Shown: positions 16,181 to 25,176, counted from the stretch's first letter. The stretch is DNA of 38,566 nucleotides from an uncultured Lachnospiraceae bacterium (GCA_947630085.1 CANRGP010000013.1:1-38566), one strand, 5' to 3'. Notes: generated from the letters alone by a model not told the origin. Translations and numbers: made by a program.

Positions 16181-16627
16181 ATGAAGACGGAGAGACACAG
16201 CAAGATCGTGGAGCTGATCGGAAAATATGAGATCGAGACGCAGGAGGAGCTGGCGGAGCGCCTGAACCAGGCGGGATTTGGAGTGACGCAGGCCACTGTC
16301 TCACGGGATATCCGGGAGCTCCGTTTAAGCAAGGTCCCCGCCGAAAACGGCAGGCAGCGCTATGCGATCCTGCACACGCAGGAGACATTTAACGATAAAT
16401 ATATCCGCATTTTGCGGGACGGCTTTGTCTCCATGGATATGGCTCAGAATATCCTTGTAGTCAAGACGGTGTCCGGAATGGCGATGGCGGTGGCAGCGGC
16501 GCTGGATGCCATTCATTTCCATGAGATCGTGGGCTGCATCGCGGGGGACGATACGATCCTGTGCGCCGTAAGGAGTGTGGACGATACGATCCTTGTCATG
16601 GAAAAGATACATAAGCTGATTGCCTGA
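16181..16627 (+). CDS. argR: Arginine repressor ArgR
   Basis: ArgR represses arginine biosynthesis and activates catabolism when arginine binds. The 148-residue protein has the N-terminal winged helix (RHSKIVELIGKYEIETQEELAERLNQAGFGVTQATVSRDIRELRLSKV) with the SRDI motif and the C-terminal arginine-binding/oligomerisation domain ending in GCIAGDDTILCAVRSVDDTILVMEKI, in which GDDT is the ligand site. AGGAGG (16164-16169) precedes it. Position between nadK and recN is the usual one in Firmicutes. Confidence 0.95.
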   Translation: MKTERHSKIVELIGKYEIETQEELAERLNQAGFGVTQATVSRDIRELRLSKVPAENGRQRYAILHTQETFNDKYIRILRDGFVSMDMAQNILVVKTVSGMAMAVAAALDAIHFHEIVGCIAGDDTILCAVRSVDDTILVMEKIHKLIA

Positions 16628-16640
16628 GGGAGGTGGTCTT

Positions 16641-18350
16641 ATGCTGCTTGATTTACGGGTGAAAAACCTGGCCCTGATCGAAAAGGCGGAGGTTTCGTTT
16701 TCGGAGGGGCTTAACATATTGACGGGGGAGACGGGCGCCGGAAAGTCGATCATCATAGGATCGGTCAACATGGCGCTCGGCGGAAAGGCGGCGAGGGACG
16801 TGATCCGGCAGGGAGCGGACTCCGCCTATATAGAGCTGGTCTTCAGTGTGGATGACCCCGAACGCAGGCAGGAACTGAAGGAGCTGGGGGCGGAGCCGGA
16901 CGAGGACGGGATCCTGGTCATATCCCGGCGGATCATGTCCGCGAGAAGCATCAGCAAGGTCAACGACGAGACGGTCACGGCGGGACGGCTCCGCGAGATC
17001 ACGGGCCGCCTGATCGATATTCACGGACAGCATGAGCATCAGTCGCTTCTGTATAAATCAAAACATCTTGAAATTCTGGACTCTTATGCCAAATCCGGAA
17101 CAGCTCCGTTAAAAGAAGAGATCCGCCGTGTTTACGGGCAGTACCGGGAGCTTGAAGAGAAGCTCGGCGGAATGGATTCCGACCGGGAATCGCGGGCGAG
17201 GGAGGCGGATTTCCTGCGCTATGAGATACGCGAGATCGAACAGGCAAAGCTGCGGGAAGGCGAGGAGGAGGAGCTTTCGGCGGATTACCGGAGGATGCAG
17301 CATTCCCAGAAGATCATGGAGAGCCTTTCCTCGGCGTACCGGGCTCTGGACGGAGATCAGATGGGACAGGCTATGCGGGACGTGTCTCAGGCGTCCCGGT
17401 ATGACGAGGGACTGGAAGTCCTGCATGGGCAGCTGATGGATGCGGAGGCCATTGTAAGCGATGTTCTGCGGAGCATGAGCGAATATATGGACGACCTGAC
17501 GTTTGACGAGGACAGGTTCAGAAGGACGGAGGAGAGGCTGGATCAGATCCACGGTCTCCAGGCCAAATACGGGGGCACGACGGCCCGGGTCCTGGAAAGC
17601 CTGGGCGAGAAGAAGGCCCGCCTGGATGAACTGGAAAATTTTGACGCGCTGAAGCAGGAGCTCCGGCACGAATATGAGGAGAAGGAGAGGTGCCTGGATG
17701 AACTGTGCCGGCGCCTTTCGGAGGTGCGAAAGCAGGCGGCGGAGGTGCTGACGGAAAAGATCAGAGATGCGCTTTCCGATCTGAATTTCATCGATGTGCG
17801 CTTTACGATGGAGTTTTCCAGAACCGCTCAGTACACGGCGCAGGGATACGATGAAGCGGAATTCCTGATCTCTACCAATCCCGGACTTCCGCTGCGCCCG
17901 CTGGGGACGGTGGCTTCCGGAGGAGAGCTTTCGCGGATCATGCTGGCCATTAAGGCGGTTCTTGCGGATACGGATCATATCCCGACCCTGATATTCGATG
18001 AGATCGACGCGGGGATCAGCGGAAGAACGGCCCAGAAGGTATCGGAAAAGCTGGCATATATCGCCGGCAGGAGGCAGGTCATCTGCATCACCCATCTTCC
18101 TCAGATCGCGGCAATGGCGGACAGGCATTTTGAGATCGCGAAAGCCGCGTCCGAGGGAAGCACATCCACACAGATACGGATGCTGGACCAGGAGGAAATG
18201 GTGGGAGAACTTGCCAGGCTCCTGGGAGGAGCCAGGATCACTCCCGCCGTATATGAAAACGCGCGGGAGATGAAGGAGCTGGCCGATTCCCAGAAAAAAA
18301 CGGACCGGGGAGAAAAAGCAGATTTTTTAAGATCAGAAGAAAATATTTAA
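16641..18350 (+). CDS. recN: DNA repair protein RecN
   Basis: RecN is an SMC-like ATPase acting in double-strand break repair. The 569-residue protein has Walker A GETGAGKS (29-36), two long coiled-coil arms (about 150-380), an ABC signature region (LGTVASGGELSRIMLAIKAVL), Walker B LIFDEIDAGISG and the ITHLPQIAAMAD switch. ATG 16641 gives the usual N-terminus MLLDLRVKNLALIEKAEVSF and follows GAGGGAGGTGG by about five bases. It is the last gene of the block; a strong terminator lies ten bases downstream. Confidence 0.96.
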   Translation: MLLDLRVKNLALIEKAEVSFSEGLNILTGETGAGKSIIIGSVNMALGGKAARDVIRQGADSAYIELVFSVDDPERRQELKELGAEPDEDGILVISRRIMSARSISKVNDETVTAGRLREITGRLIDIHGQHEHQSLLYKSKHLEILDSYAKSGTAPLKEEIRRVYGQYRELEEKLGGMDSDRESRAREADFLRYEIREIEQAKLREGEEEELSADYRRMQHSQKIMESLSSAYRALDGDQMGQAMRDVSQASRYDEGLEVLHGQLMDAEAIVSDVLRSMSEYMDDLTFDEDRFRRTEERLDQIHGLQAKYGGTTARVLESLGEKKARLDELENFDALKQELRHEYEEKERCLDELCRRLSEVRKQAAEVLTEKIRDALSDLNFIDVRFTMEFSRTAQYTAQGYDEAEFLISTNPGLPLRPLGTVASGGELSRIMLAIKAVLADTDHIPTLIFDEIDAGISGRTAQKVSEKLAYIAGRRQVICITHLPQIAAMADRHFEIAKAASEGSTSTQIRMLDQEEMVGELARLLGGARITPAVYENAREMKELADSQKKTDRGEKADFLRSEENI

Positions 18351-18363
18351 GATCAAAATGAAA

Positions 18364-18433
18364 CAAAAAACGATCAGGAGCCTTTGGCGGATGCGGCGCG
18401 AAATGCGGCATCTGCCGGAAGCTCCTGATTTTT
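18364..18433. terminator. Strong bidirectional intrinsic terminator
   Basis: ATCAGGAGC (18373-18381) pairs with GCTCCTGAT (18421-18429); inner pairing of GGCGGATGC (18386-18394) with GCATCTGCC (18408-18416) extends the stem. TTTTT follows on the plus strand, and an A-run (18364-18370) provides the T-run for the minus strand. It serves recN and the convergent DUF4321-type gene. Confidence 0.9.
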
Positions 18434-18482
18434 AGTAACATAACGATCGGTATATAGAAGAACAAATGCGGCGATACTATGA

Positions 18483-18743
18483 TTATAAGCAGCGCCAGAT
18501 CAGAATGGCAAGAGCGACGCCGATGATGCTTGCCATGGTGATGCGGATGGTTAATCCGAATGTGATCACAAGGATTCCCAGGTTCAGGACAAGAGGATTG
18601 TCCAGGCCGAAAGCCTGGCCGAAATTCAGCCAGGAAAGAGCGGGAACTCCTGTCGTCAGGCTGCCTATGAATCCGCCCAGTACGATTCCGGAAAGAACCA
18701 GAAGAAGAAGGACCCAGAAGTTTTTAGTGGAAGTACGTTTCAT
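18483..18743 (-). CDS. DUF4321-type small membrane protein
   Basis: This 86-residue protein has two or three hydrophobic helices (NFWVLLLLVLSGIVLGGFIGSL, LVLNLGILVITFGLTI, IGVALAILIWRCL). The pattern GGFIGSL-PALSWLNFGQAFGL-PLVLNLGILVITFGLTIRI-ASIIGVALAIL matches what I recall of DUF4321, a family found in Clostridia with no known function. It runs opposite to recN and spoIVB. GAGAGG lies about eight bases before the ATG, and a minus-strand promoter is visible upstream. The function is unknown. Confidence 0.85.
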   Translation of the reverse strand: MKRTSTKNFWVLLLLVLSGIVLGGFIGSLTTGVPALSWLNFGQAFGLDNPLVLNLGILVITFGLTIRITMASIIGVALAILIWRCL

Positions 18744-18775
18744 GTCAATCGCCTCTCATGTAAAATTCTTATTTC

Positions 18776-18804
18776 AGTTTATCATATCAGTTAAAAAGTG
18801 ACAA
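18776..18804 (-). promoter_or_regulatory. Sigma-A promoter for the DUF4321-type gene
   Basis: On the minus strand, TTGTCA (18804-18799), 17 bases, TAAACT (18781-18776), with TGA directly before the -10 (extended -10). Confidence 0.6.
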
Positions 18805-18817
18805 CTAAAAAATAACA

Positions 18818-18846
18818 GAGTGTTTTCCATAACGCGACACATACTA
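18818..18846 (+). promoter_or_regulatory. Putative sigma-G promoter of spoIVB
   Basis: GAGTG (18818-18822), 17 bases, CATACTA (18840-18846). The -10 fits the sigma-G pattern CATNMTA exactly and the -35 fits GMATR at four of five. B. subtilis spoIVB is known to be transcribed by sigma-F and sigma-G. It sits back-to-back with the promoter of the divergent gene. Confidence 0.55.
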
Positions 18847-18889
18847 GGAGGGAAATACGAAAACGAAAAGCAAGAGGAGGTGTGCTGCG

Positions 18890-20164
18890 TTGAGAAAAAG
18901 CATATATCGCAGATGGCTGATCCGGGTATTCTGGGCCGCCCTGCTGTTTACGGCTGCGTATTCCTGGTATTATGTGGAACACGCGGTTCCTGATCGTTTG
19001 AATATTGTTCTGGATCAGGAGGAATCTTTTACATTTTCCCTCCCCGGCAAATTTATCCTGCAGAGCGAGAGCGAGGAGGTGGCGCTGGGAAACGGCTCCA
19101 ACATTCCGTCGGATCAGATCACGATCCGCCGTCAGGAACCGGTCTATCTTTACGGAAGGAGCCAGGGCAGCTATCAGATCGGCCTGAACCTGTTTGGCCT
19201 GATCCGGATGAAAGAAATCCAGGTGGACGTGGTGGACACACAGTACGCGGTCCCCTGCGGCGCGCCGGTAGGGATCTATCTGAAGTCGGATGGCGTCATG
19301 GTCATCGGAACAGGTGAGCTGGTGGATCAGAGCGGCCTTACGGTGGAACCTGCGGAAGGACTTCTGCAGTCCGGAGATTACATTGAGAGCATCAACGGCG
19401 TACCGCTCGCGACAAAGGAAGAACTGGCGCGGGAGGTGGCGGGGCTGAACGGACAGGATGCGCTTCTGACGGTCCGCAGGGGTGATGAGGAGATGCAGAT
19501 CTCACTTCATCCTACTTTGACGCAGGACGGGGAGAGCAAACTTGGCGTCTGGGTGCGAAGCGATACCCAGGGGATCGGAACCGTCACATATCTGGATCTG
19601 AACGGCAGATTCGGCGCGCTGGGGCACGGCATCAGCGATGCGGATACCGGGGAAATTGTGGAGATCAGCGACGGGAACCTGTTTGATACCCAGATCGTGG
19701 GAATCGAGAAGGGAGCATCCGGGAGTCCGGGCGTTATGTCCGGGATCATCTATTACGGGCCGGGGTCCCTTCTGGGAACCGTGGAATCCAACACGGGGGA
19801 AGGAATCTTCGGAACCGCCAACCAGCGCTTCCGGGACGCCCTTGAAGGAGAGGCCGTGGAGGTAGGTTACCGTCAGGATACACATAAGGGAAAAGCCTAT
19901 CTCCGGAGCGGTGTTTCCGGACAGATCCGGGATTATGAGATCGAGATCGAGAAGGTGGATTACTCGACTTCCCATACCAATAAAAGCCTGGTTATCCGGG
20001 TTACCGATCCGGAGCTTCTGGAACTGACCGGGGGGATCGTGCAGGGGATGAGCGGCAGTCCGATCCTTCAGGACGGGAAGCTGATCGGGGCTGTAACCCA
20101 TGTTTTTATCCAGGACAGTACACGAGGTTACGGCATATTTGTCGAAAATATGATCCGGCACTGA
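18890..20164 (+). CDS. spoIVB: SpoIVB serine protease (peptidase S55)
   Basis: SpoIVB is made in the forespore, crosses its inner membrane and cleaves SpoIVFA, which releases the SpoIVFB protease and so activates sigma-K. The 424-residue protein has an N-terminal signal anchor (LIRVFWAALLFTAAYSWYY), a PDZ domain (about 125-210, with LLQSGDYIESINGVPL) and the S55 protease domain: His246 in GALGHGISD, GIEKGASGSPGVMSG, and the serine in GMSGSP (386-391) followed by GAVTHVFI. The start is TTG 18890 after AGAGGAGGTG (18873-18882). In many Clostridia spo0A follows directly; here glnS does. Confidence 0.95.
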   Translation: MRKSIYRRWLIRVFWAALLFTAAYSWYYVEHAVPDRLNIVLDQEESFTFSLPGKFILQSESEEVALGNGSNIPSDQITIRRQEPVYLYGRSQGSYQIGLNLFGLIRMKEIQVDVVDTQYAVPCGAPVGIYLKSDGVMVIGTGELVDQSGLTVEPAEGLLQSGDYIESINGVPLATKEELAREVAGLNGQDALLTVRRGDEEMQISLHPTLTQDGESKLGVWVRSDTQGIGTVTYLDLNGRFGALGHGISDADTGEIVEISDGNLFDTQIVGIEKGASGSPGVMSGIIYYGPGSLLGTVESNTGEGIFGTANQRFRDALEGEAVEVGYRQDTHKGKAYLRSGVSGQIRDYEIEIEKVDYSTSHTNKSLVIRVTDPELLELTGGIVQGMSGSPILQDGKLIGAVTHVFIQDSTRGYGIFVENMIRH

Positions 20165-20238
20165 ACGAAAAATGTCTTGAGTATGCTCTAAGTACAGACC
20201 ATTTTGGGAAGCGGGCGGCCGGAATTTTATAATACCTC

Positions 20239-20267
20239 TTTCCAACCGGCGGAAAATGTGTTATGAT
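20239..20267 (+). promoter_or_regulatory. Sigma-A promoter of glnS
   Basis: TTTCCA (20239-20244), 17 bases, TATGAT (20262-20267), with TGT directly before the -10. A second possible promoter lies upstream: TTGGGA (20204-20209), 18 bases, TATAAT (20228-20233). No T-box leader is seen. Confidence 0.55.
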
Positions 20268-20314
20268 AACCTATTATCGGAAGGAATGACACGATGAATT
20301 GCTGGAGGAGCATT

Positions 20315-22003
20315 ATGGAAAAACCTGTAGAAGCCGCTGTTGAATCGGAAGGAGTTTCAAAGAACTTTATCGAGCAGGAGATCGAGAAGGATCTTGCGGA
20401 GGGCGTCTATGACCATGTCCAGACCCGGTTCCCGCCGGAGCCCAACGGATACCTGCATATCGGCCATGCCAAATCGATCCTTTTAAATTACGGCCTGGCA
20501 AAGAAATACGGCGGCAAATTCAACTTTCGTTTTGACGATACGAATCCGACGAAGGAGAGAACCGAGTTTGTGGAGTCCATTATTGAAGATGTGCGCTGGC
20601 TCGGCGCCGACTTTGAGGACAGGCTGTTCTTCGCATCGGATTATTTCGAGACCATGTATGAATGCGCCGTGCTTCTGATCAGGAAAGGCAAGGCATTTGT
20701 CTGCGATTTGAGCGCCGATGAGATCAAGGAGTACCGCGGCGATTTTACGACGCCCGGCAGGGAGAGCCCTTACCGGAACCGCAGCGTGGAGGAGAACCTG
20801 AAGCTTTTTGAGGAGATGAGGGAAGGCAGATACGCCGACGGGGAAAAGGTCCTGCGCGCCAAGATCGATATGGCGAGCTCCAATATCAATATGCGCGATC
20901 CGGTCATTTATCGGGTGGCCCATATGACGCATCACAATACGGGGGATAAATGGTGCATTTATCCGATGTATGATTTTGCTCATCCCATCGAGGACGCCAT
21001 TGAGCATATCACCCATTCCATCTGTACGCTGGAATTTGAGGATCACAGACCGCTGTACGACTGGGTGGTCCGGGAGTGCGAATTTGAGAACCCGCCCAGG
21101 CAGATCGAGTTTGCCAAGCTGTATCTGACCAATGTGGTTACCGGAAAGCGCTACATCAAGAAGCTGGTGGAGGATGGGATCGTGGACGGCTGGGACGATC
21201 CGCGCCTGGTATCTATCGCTGCCTTGCGGCGGAGAGGCTACACGCCGGAGTCCATTCAGAAATTTGTCGAGCTGGTGGGCGTGGCCAAGGCCAACAGCTC
21301 CGTGGACTATGCGCTTCTGGAGTATTGTATCCGGGAGGATCTGAAGCTTAAAAGGCCCCGCATGATGGCGGTCCTGGATCCGGTGAAGCTGGTCATCGAC
21401 AACTATCCGGAGGGACAGACCGAGATGCTCACCGTTCCGAACAATACGGAGAATGAAGAACTGGGGTCCCGCCAGGTTCCGTTTTCCCGAGAGCTTTATA
21501 TCGAGAGAGAGGATTTCATGGAGGAGCCGCCGAAGAAATACTTCCGCCTTTTCCCGGGAAATGAGGTCAGGCTTTTCGGAGCCTACTTCGTGACCTGTAC
21601 CGGCTGCGAGAAGGACGAAAACGGCAGGGTGAGCGTGGTTCATGCCACCTATGACCCGGAAACGAAGAGCGGATCCGGGTTTACCGGGCGGAAGGTGAAA
21701 GGGACCATCCACTGGGTAGCCGCGGACACGGCGGAGAAGGTGGAGTGCCGCCTCTATGAGAACATTGTGGATGAGGAGAAGGGAAAGCTGAATGCCGACG
21801 GAACCCTGAACCTGAATCCCAATTCCCTGACGGTGCTTAAAAACTGCTATGTGGAACCCGCGTTAAAGAGCGCGAAGGCGTACGACAGCTTCCAGTTCAT
21901 GCGCAGCGGCTATTTCTGCGTGGACAGCAAGGACAGCACGGAGGAGGCGCCGGTATTCAACCGGATCGTATCCCTAAAGAGTTCATTCAAACTGGAGAAA
22001 TAG
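20315..22003 (+). CDS. glnS: Glutaminyl-tRNA synthetase
   Basis: GlnRS charges tRNA-Gln directly. The protein is a class I synthetase with [15 protein letters not shown] (HIGH at 48-51), [40 protein letters not shown] and the two C-terminal beta-barrel anticodon domains ([10 protein letters not shown] ... [11 protein letters not shown] ... [15 protein letters not shown]). The usual KMSKS-loop position reads [11 protein letters not shown], a divergent form. The length is 562 residues from ATG 20315, which has GGAGGAG six bases upstream. An in-frame ATG at 20294, preceded by GGAAGGA, would add seven residues (MNCWRSI); both starts are plausible. Many Firmicutes lack GlnRS and use the GatCAB route instead. 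Confidence 0.95.
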   Translation: MEKPVEAAVESEGVSKNFIEQEIEKDLAEGVYDHVQTRFPPEPNGYLHIGHAKSILLNYGLAKKYGGKFNFRFDDTNPTKERTEFVESIIEDVRWLGADFEDRLFFASDYFETMYECAVLLIRKGKAFVCDLSADEIKEYRGDFTTPGRESPYRNRSVEENLKLFEEMREGRYADGEKVLRAKIDMASSNINMRDPVIYRVAHMTHHNTGDKWCIYPMYDFAHPIEDAIEHITHSICTLEFEDHRPLYDWVVRECEFENPPRQIEFAKLYLTNVVTGKRYIKKLVEDGIVDGWDDPRLVSIAALRRRGYTPESIQKFVELVGVAKANSSVDYALLEYCIREDLKLKRPRMMAVLDPVKLVIDNYPEGQTEMLTVPNNTENEELGSRQVPFSRELYIEREDFMEEPPKKYFRLFPGNEVRLFGAYFVTCTGCEKDENGRVSVVHATYDPETKSGSGFTGRKVKGTIHWVAADTAEKVECRLYENIVDEEKGKLNADGTLNLNPNSLTVLKNCYVEPALKSAKAYDSFQFMRSGYFCVDSKDSTEEAPVFNRIVSLKSSFKLEK

Positions 22004-22016
22004 ATGCGGCAAATAC

Positions 22017-22053
22017 AAAGGCTGAAACGCGAAGGCTGCGGCTCAGCCTTTTT
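22017..22053 (+). terminator. Intrinsic terminator of glnS
   Basis: AAAGGCTGA (22017-22025) pairs with TCAGCCTTT (22043-22051) and T-residues run through 22053. It lies 13 bases after the glnS stop, within an open frame that extends the next gene upstream, and so shows that frame to be non-coding there. Confidence 0.9.
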
Positions 22054-22087
22054 GTTTCTCTCATTGGGAAACCGGAAGGAGAACGAC

Positions 22088-23545
22088 ATGGATTTGACGA
22101 TCCCGCTGCAGCCTGATCTGAAGCAGCCAATGTACGGGCAGATCTATGAATTTATTAAAGAGGAGATCCGGCGGGGAAATCTGGCGGAGGGAACGAGGCT
22201 TCCGTCTACGCGCGCGCTGGCCGACCACCTGCGGGTCAGCCGCTCCACCACGCAGATGGCCTATGAACAGCTGACGGCGGAGGGGTACATCGAACCGTCT
22301 CCGTATCGGGGATATTTCGTTCAGAAGGTGGAGGACATTTTCACGCTGAGACAGGATCCGCATCCGGTGATCTGGGACGAGCCCGCAAAGCCGGAGGCGG
22401 ATATCGACTTTTCTCCCAGGGGGATCGACCTGAGCCACTTTCCCTACGCTACGTGGCGAAAGCTGACAAAGGAGGTGCTTGGCGGCGACAATAAGGAGAT
22501 ATTTCTGGCCGGTTCGCCGCAGGGAGAGGCAAAGCTGCGGGAGGCCATCCGGTCATATCTCCGGTCAGCCCGGGCCGTGGACTGCCGCCGCGATCAGATC
22601 GTCATAGGGGCGGGAAGCGAATACCTTCTGATGCTTTTATCGCTCCTGCTTGGCAGGGAAAGGACCATTGCCATGGAGAATCCCACGTACCGGCAGGCAT
22701 ACCGGGTGCTGAGCAGTCTGGGATATGCTGTGGAGCCGGTGGAAATGGACCGGTACGGGATGAATGCGGAGCTTCTGGAAAAAAGCGGGGCGGATATCGC
22801 CTACGTGATGCCCTCCCACCAGTACCCGCTCGGGATCGTCATGCCGGTAAAACGCCGTCAGGAGCTTCTGGCGTGGGCCGTCAGGAAAGAAGGACGGTAT
22901 CTGATCGAGGACGATTACGACAGCGAATTCCGCTATAAAGGCAAGCCGGTTCCGGCGCTTCAGGGGATGGACGGAAACGGCCGTGTCATATATATGGGAA
23001 CTTTCTCAAAATCCATCGCGCCCGCTATACGTGTGGGCTATATGGTGCTCCCCGATCCTCTGCTGGCCGCGTACCGGGAGAATCTGCATTTTTATGCGTC
23101 TACGGTATCCCGGATCGACCAGGAGGTTCTGCTCCGCTTTCTCGGGCAGGGATCCTACGAGAGGCATCTGAACCGGATGAGGGCAATATACAAAAGCAAG
23201 CATGATACGCTTCTGGGAGAACTCCGGAAGCTCGGACCGCGTTTCCGGATCAGCGGGGAATATGCGGGGCTTCATGTTCTGATCAAAGACTTAAGAGGCC
23301 GCCCGGAAGGCTGGCTCGTGGAACAGGCAAAACGGTCGGGAGTGGCTGTCTATCCGCTGTCGGACTGTTTGATTTCCGGAATGAGGCAGCCTGCCGGAAC
23401 GGATCCCGGACGACCCTCCGGGGACGGCCGCTATCAGTCTACGGTGATGCTGGGATATGCCAATGTGAGCGCTTCCGATATTGTTCGCGGAGCGGAAAGG
23501 CTGCGCTGCGCCTGGTGTGAAGAAGGAGAGGAACAGCTGATTTGA
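22088..23545 (+). CDS. MocR/PdxR-family GntR regulator with aminotransferase domain
   Basis: This 485-residue protein fuses an N-terminal GntR winged helix (about 12-80: PMYGQIYEFIKEEIRRGNLAEGTRLPSTRALADHLRVSRSTTQMAYEQL) to a fold-type I aminotransferase domain that binds PLP. MPSHQYPLGIVMP, EDDYDSEFRY (near 274-283) and the PLP lysine K308 in GTFSKSIAPAIRVGY are present. MocR proteins sense PLP or an amino compound and act on nearby promoters; no pdxST, GABA or taurine genes are adjacent, so the target is open. ATG 22088 is preferred: AAGGAG (22076-22081) is six bases before it, and the upstream in-frame extension is filled by the glnS terminator. The stop overlaps the TTG start of the next gene. 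Confidence 0.9.
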   Translation: MDLTIPLQPDLKQPMYGQIYEFIKEEIRRGNLAEGTRLPSTRALADHLRVSRSTTQMAYEQLTAEGYIEPSPYRGYFVQKVEDIFTLRQDPHPVIWDEPAKPEADIDFSPRGIDLSHFPYATWRKLTKEVLGGDNKEIFLAGSPQGEAKLREAIRSYLRSARAVDCRRDQIVIGAGSEYLLMLLSLLLGRERTIAMENPTYRQAYRVLSSLGYAVEPVEMDRYGMNAELLEKSGADIAYVMPSHQYPLGIVMPVKRRQELLAWAVRKEGRYLIEDDYDSEFRYKGKPVPALQGMDGNGRVIYMGTFSKSIAPAIRVGYMVLPDPLLAAYRENLHFYASTVSRIDQEVLLRFLGQGSYERHLNRMRAIYKSKHDTLLGELRKLGPRFRISGEYAGLHVLIKDLRGRPEGWLVEQAKRSGVAVYPLSDCLISGMRQPAGTDPGRPSGDGRYQSTVMLGYANVSASDIVRGAERLRCAWCEEGEEQLI

Positions 23546-24510
23546 AAAAGATCAACGTGAAAGAAATAAAGAATAAACTGTCGGCGGTATTCGGGCGCGA
23601 GATCCGCTTCCGGGTCTGGGCCGGGGTTCTGTGTCTTGCGGGAGCGGCTTTGGCGGGAGCGGGAGCAGCGCTTCTGACAGCGGATCCCGGAGACGGACGG
23701 CAGCAGAAGCAGAGCCAGGGGCAGGCGTATTTTGAGATGGAAAAGAAATTAGCCGACTATGTGCTTGAGACCTATGAGAAACAGGTGAGCGCCGCGGCGG
23801 AGCGGGAAGCCGCCCGGAGAGTGAATGAGAGGATCGCTGCGGAAAACTGGGTGCCCCAGCTTTCCGAAAAGCAGAAGGAGATCCTCGACGAACTTGCGGA
23901 GGATCTGAGCCAGAACCGCCTGGAGGAGGCGGGGACGCTTATGCTTGCCCACTCCCGGGAAATAGAAGAACTCTACAGTGAAACCACGGAAGGGACCCTG
24001 TATCTTTACCGAAACGGGGAGCTGCACCAGGAAATAGAAGGGGAGGGCGTTGTTCTGAAGCAGCAGGCTCTCGCGTTCTGGGGAAACTTCAAGGACGGGG
24101 CCCCGGAGGGAGAATGTGCGGCGATCCACCTTATTGATATTGACTATCCGCGATATGATTATGCGGTAGGACATTGGGAAAACGGAGTGATGAATGGTGA
24201 AGGGACCATCGGATACCGTTATCTGGAGGTCTCCGATGAGGACAATCAGAATGTATACCGGGAAGGGATTTTTAAGAACAACCGAATGGATGGAGAGGTG
24301 CTGTACAGCACGACCGACAGGGAGGGAGAGACGGCCACATGGAATATGACGCTTTCGGACGGAAAGATCGTGTTTGACGACAGATGGATCTATGACAATG
24401 AGAGGGAAGTCTATCAGCTTCCCTCCAACCAGGAGAGCGGACACGTCTATTCGGTGGAGAAGAATTCTTCGGAGGAGATCTGGTTTCAGAATCTGATCCT
24501 CTGGCAATAA
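23542..24510 (+). CDS. Membrane-anchored protein with MORN-like repeats
   Basis: This 322-residue protein has a basic N-terminus, one transmembrane segment (about 25-46, AGVLCLAGAALAGAGAALL), a charged, probably coiled-coil region (58-150) and a C-terminal domain with at least three MORN-like units: AFWGNFKDGAPEGECAAI, VGHWENGVMNGEGTI and YREGIFKNNRMDGEVLY. MORN repeats commonly bind lipids or proteins; the role here is unknown. It starts with TTG 23542 in the overlap TTGA with the MocR stop, with GGAGAGGA nine to ten bases upstream, so the two are probably coupled and functionally related. Topology suggests the repeats lie outside the cytoplasmic membrane. Confidence 0.7.
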   Translation: MKKINVKEIKNKLSAVFGREIRFRVWAGVLCLAGAALAGAGAALLTADPGDGRQQKQSQGQAYFEMEKKLADYVLETYEKQVSAAAEREAARRVNERIAAENWVPQLSEKQKEILDELAEDLSQNRLEEAGTLMLAHSREIEELYSETTEGTLYLYRNGELHQEIEGEGVVLKQQALAFWGNFKDGAPEGECAAIHLIDIDYPRYDYAVGHWENGVMNGEGTIGYRYLEVSDEDNQNVYREGIFKNNRMDGEVLYSTTDREGETATWNMTLSDGKIVFDDRWIYDNEREVYQLPSNQESGHVYSVEKNSSEEIWFQNLILWQ

Positions 24511-24511
24511 A

Positions 24512-24576
24512 ACGGGAGCCCCGTCTTGCGGGGCTCCCGTGCCGCGTGCGGCCGTAACGGCCGCACGATCTTTTTT
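24512..24576. terminator. Tandem hairpins forming a bidirectional terminator
   Basis: Hairpin 1 is ACGGGAGCCCCG (24512-24523) with CGGGGCTCCCGT (24529-24540). Hairpin 2 is GTGCGGCCG (24546-24554) with CGGCCGCAC (24558-24566), followed by TTTTTT (24571-24576) on the plus strand. On the minus strand hairpin 1 is followed by TTTTATT. Each convergent transcript thus has its own stem next to its own T-run. Confidence 0.9.
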
Positions 24577-24582
24577 GTGCGG

Positions 24583-25080
24583 TCAGGCTTCCTCCAGGTC
24601 TTCCTCGATGGTAGTGGCAGCCGTATCTGCGGCTTCTTCAGCGGGAGCGGTCTTCTCGGCGGCTTCTCCGGCGGGAGCGGCCGCTTCGGATCCTTGAGCG
24701 GCCGCTTCAAATACTCTGGCGGCCTCCTCCGCGGTTTCGGGAAGAGAATCCTTCTTGGCGCGGGCCTTGTCGGCAGCGGACCGGACCTTGTCCTTTACGA
24801 GATCCGCGGTGCTCTTTGCGGCGGATACCGCTTTGGAAGCCGCGCCCCGGAATGCCTCACAGGCTCCGGTGGTATCCAGTGAAATGCGGATATAGGTACG
24901 TTTCGGGGATTCCTCCGTTTCATCTTCAAATTCATCATCAAAATCACCGTCGAAATCGTGGAAGTCCTCATCCAGTTCACGGCTGAATGAAAGGTATTTC
25001 AGAAGGTAGGATACAGCGGCAGCCGCGACGCCGGCGACAACAGCGAAGGCAAGGAACTTGCCCAGTTTTTTCTTTGCCAT
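24583..25080 (-). CDS. Membrane-anchored, acidic and Ala-rich protein of unknown function
   Basis: This 165-residue protein has a basic start and one hydrophobic segment (about 8-28: KFLAFAVVAGVAAAAVSYLL), a very acidic stretch (36-59, DEDFHDFDGDFDDEFED), a short beta-like segment (RTYIRISLDT) and a long Ala/Glu/Lys-rich helical region (80-165). It resembles YtxH-like or apolipoprotein-like low-complexity proteins only in composition. ATG 25080 is preferred, with AAAGGGG about ten bases upstream; an upstream in-frame extension has no support. It lies 96 bases downstream of the glycerophosphodiesterase gene on the same strand. I assign no function. Confidence 0.65.
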   Translation of the reverse strand: MAKKKLGKFLAFAVVAGVAAAAVSYLLKYLSFSRELDEDFHDFDGDFDDEFEDETEESPKRTYIRISLDTTGACEAFRGAASKAVSAAKSTADLVKDKVRSAADKARAKKDSLPETAEEAARVFEAAAQGSEAAAPAGEAAEKTAPAEEAADTAATTIEEDLEEA

Positions 25081-25176
25081 AATGACAGACCCCTTTCTTA
25101 ACAGAAATTCTTTTCCTATTGTAATACCTTTTCCGAAAAAAAGAAAGGCATATACACATAAAATTTTCAAAAACCG

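Noticed and set aside
20138-20146. TTTGTCGAA, a Spo0A-box-like sequence
   Set aside because: It lies in the coding sequence of spoIVB (GIFVEN) about 100 bases before the glnS promoter; a single 9-base match is weak evidence.
20165-20293. T-box riboswitch before glnS
   Set aside because: No T-box core sequence, antiterminator or specifier stem is visible in the short leader.
22004-22087. N-terminal extension of the MocR regulator from ATG 22004
   Set aside because: This stretch holds the intrinsic terminator of glnS and the ribosome site for ATG 22088; it starts directly at the glnS stop with no site of its own.
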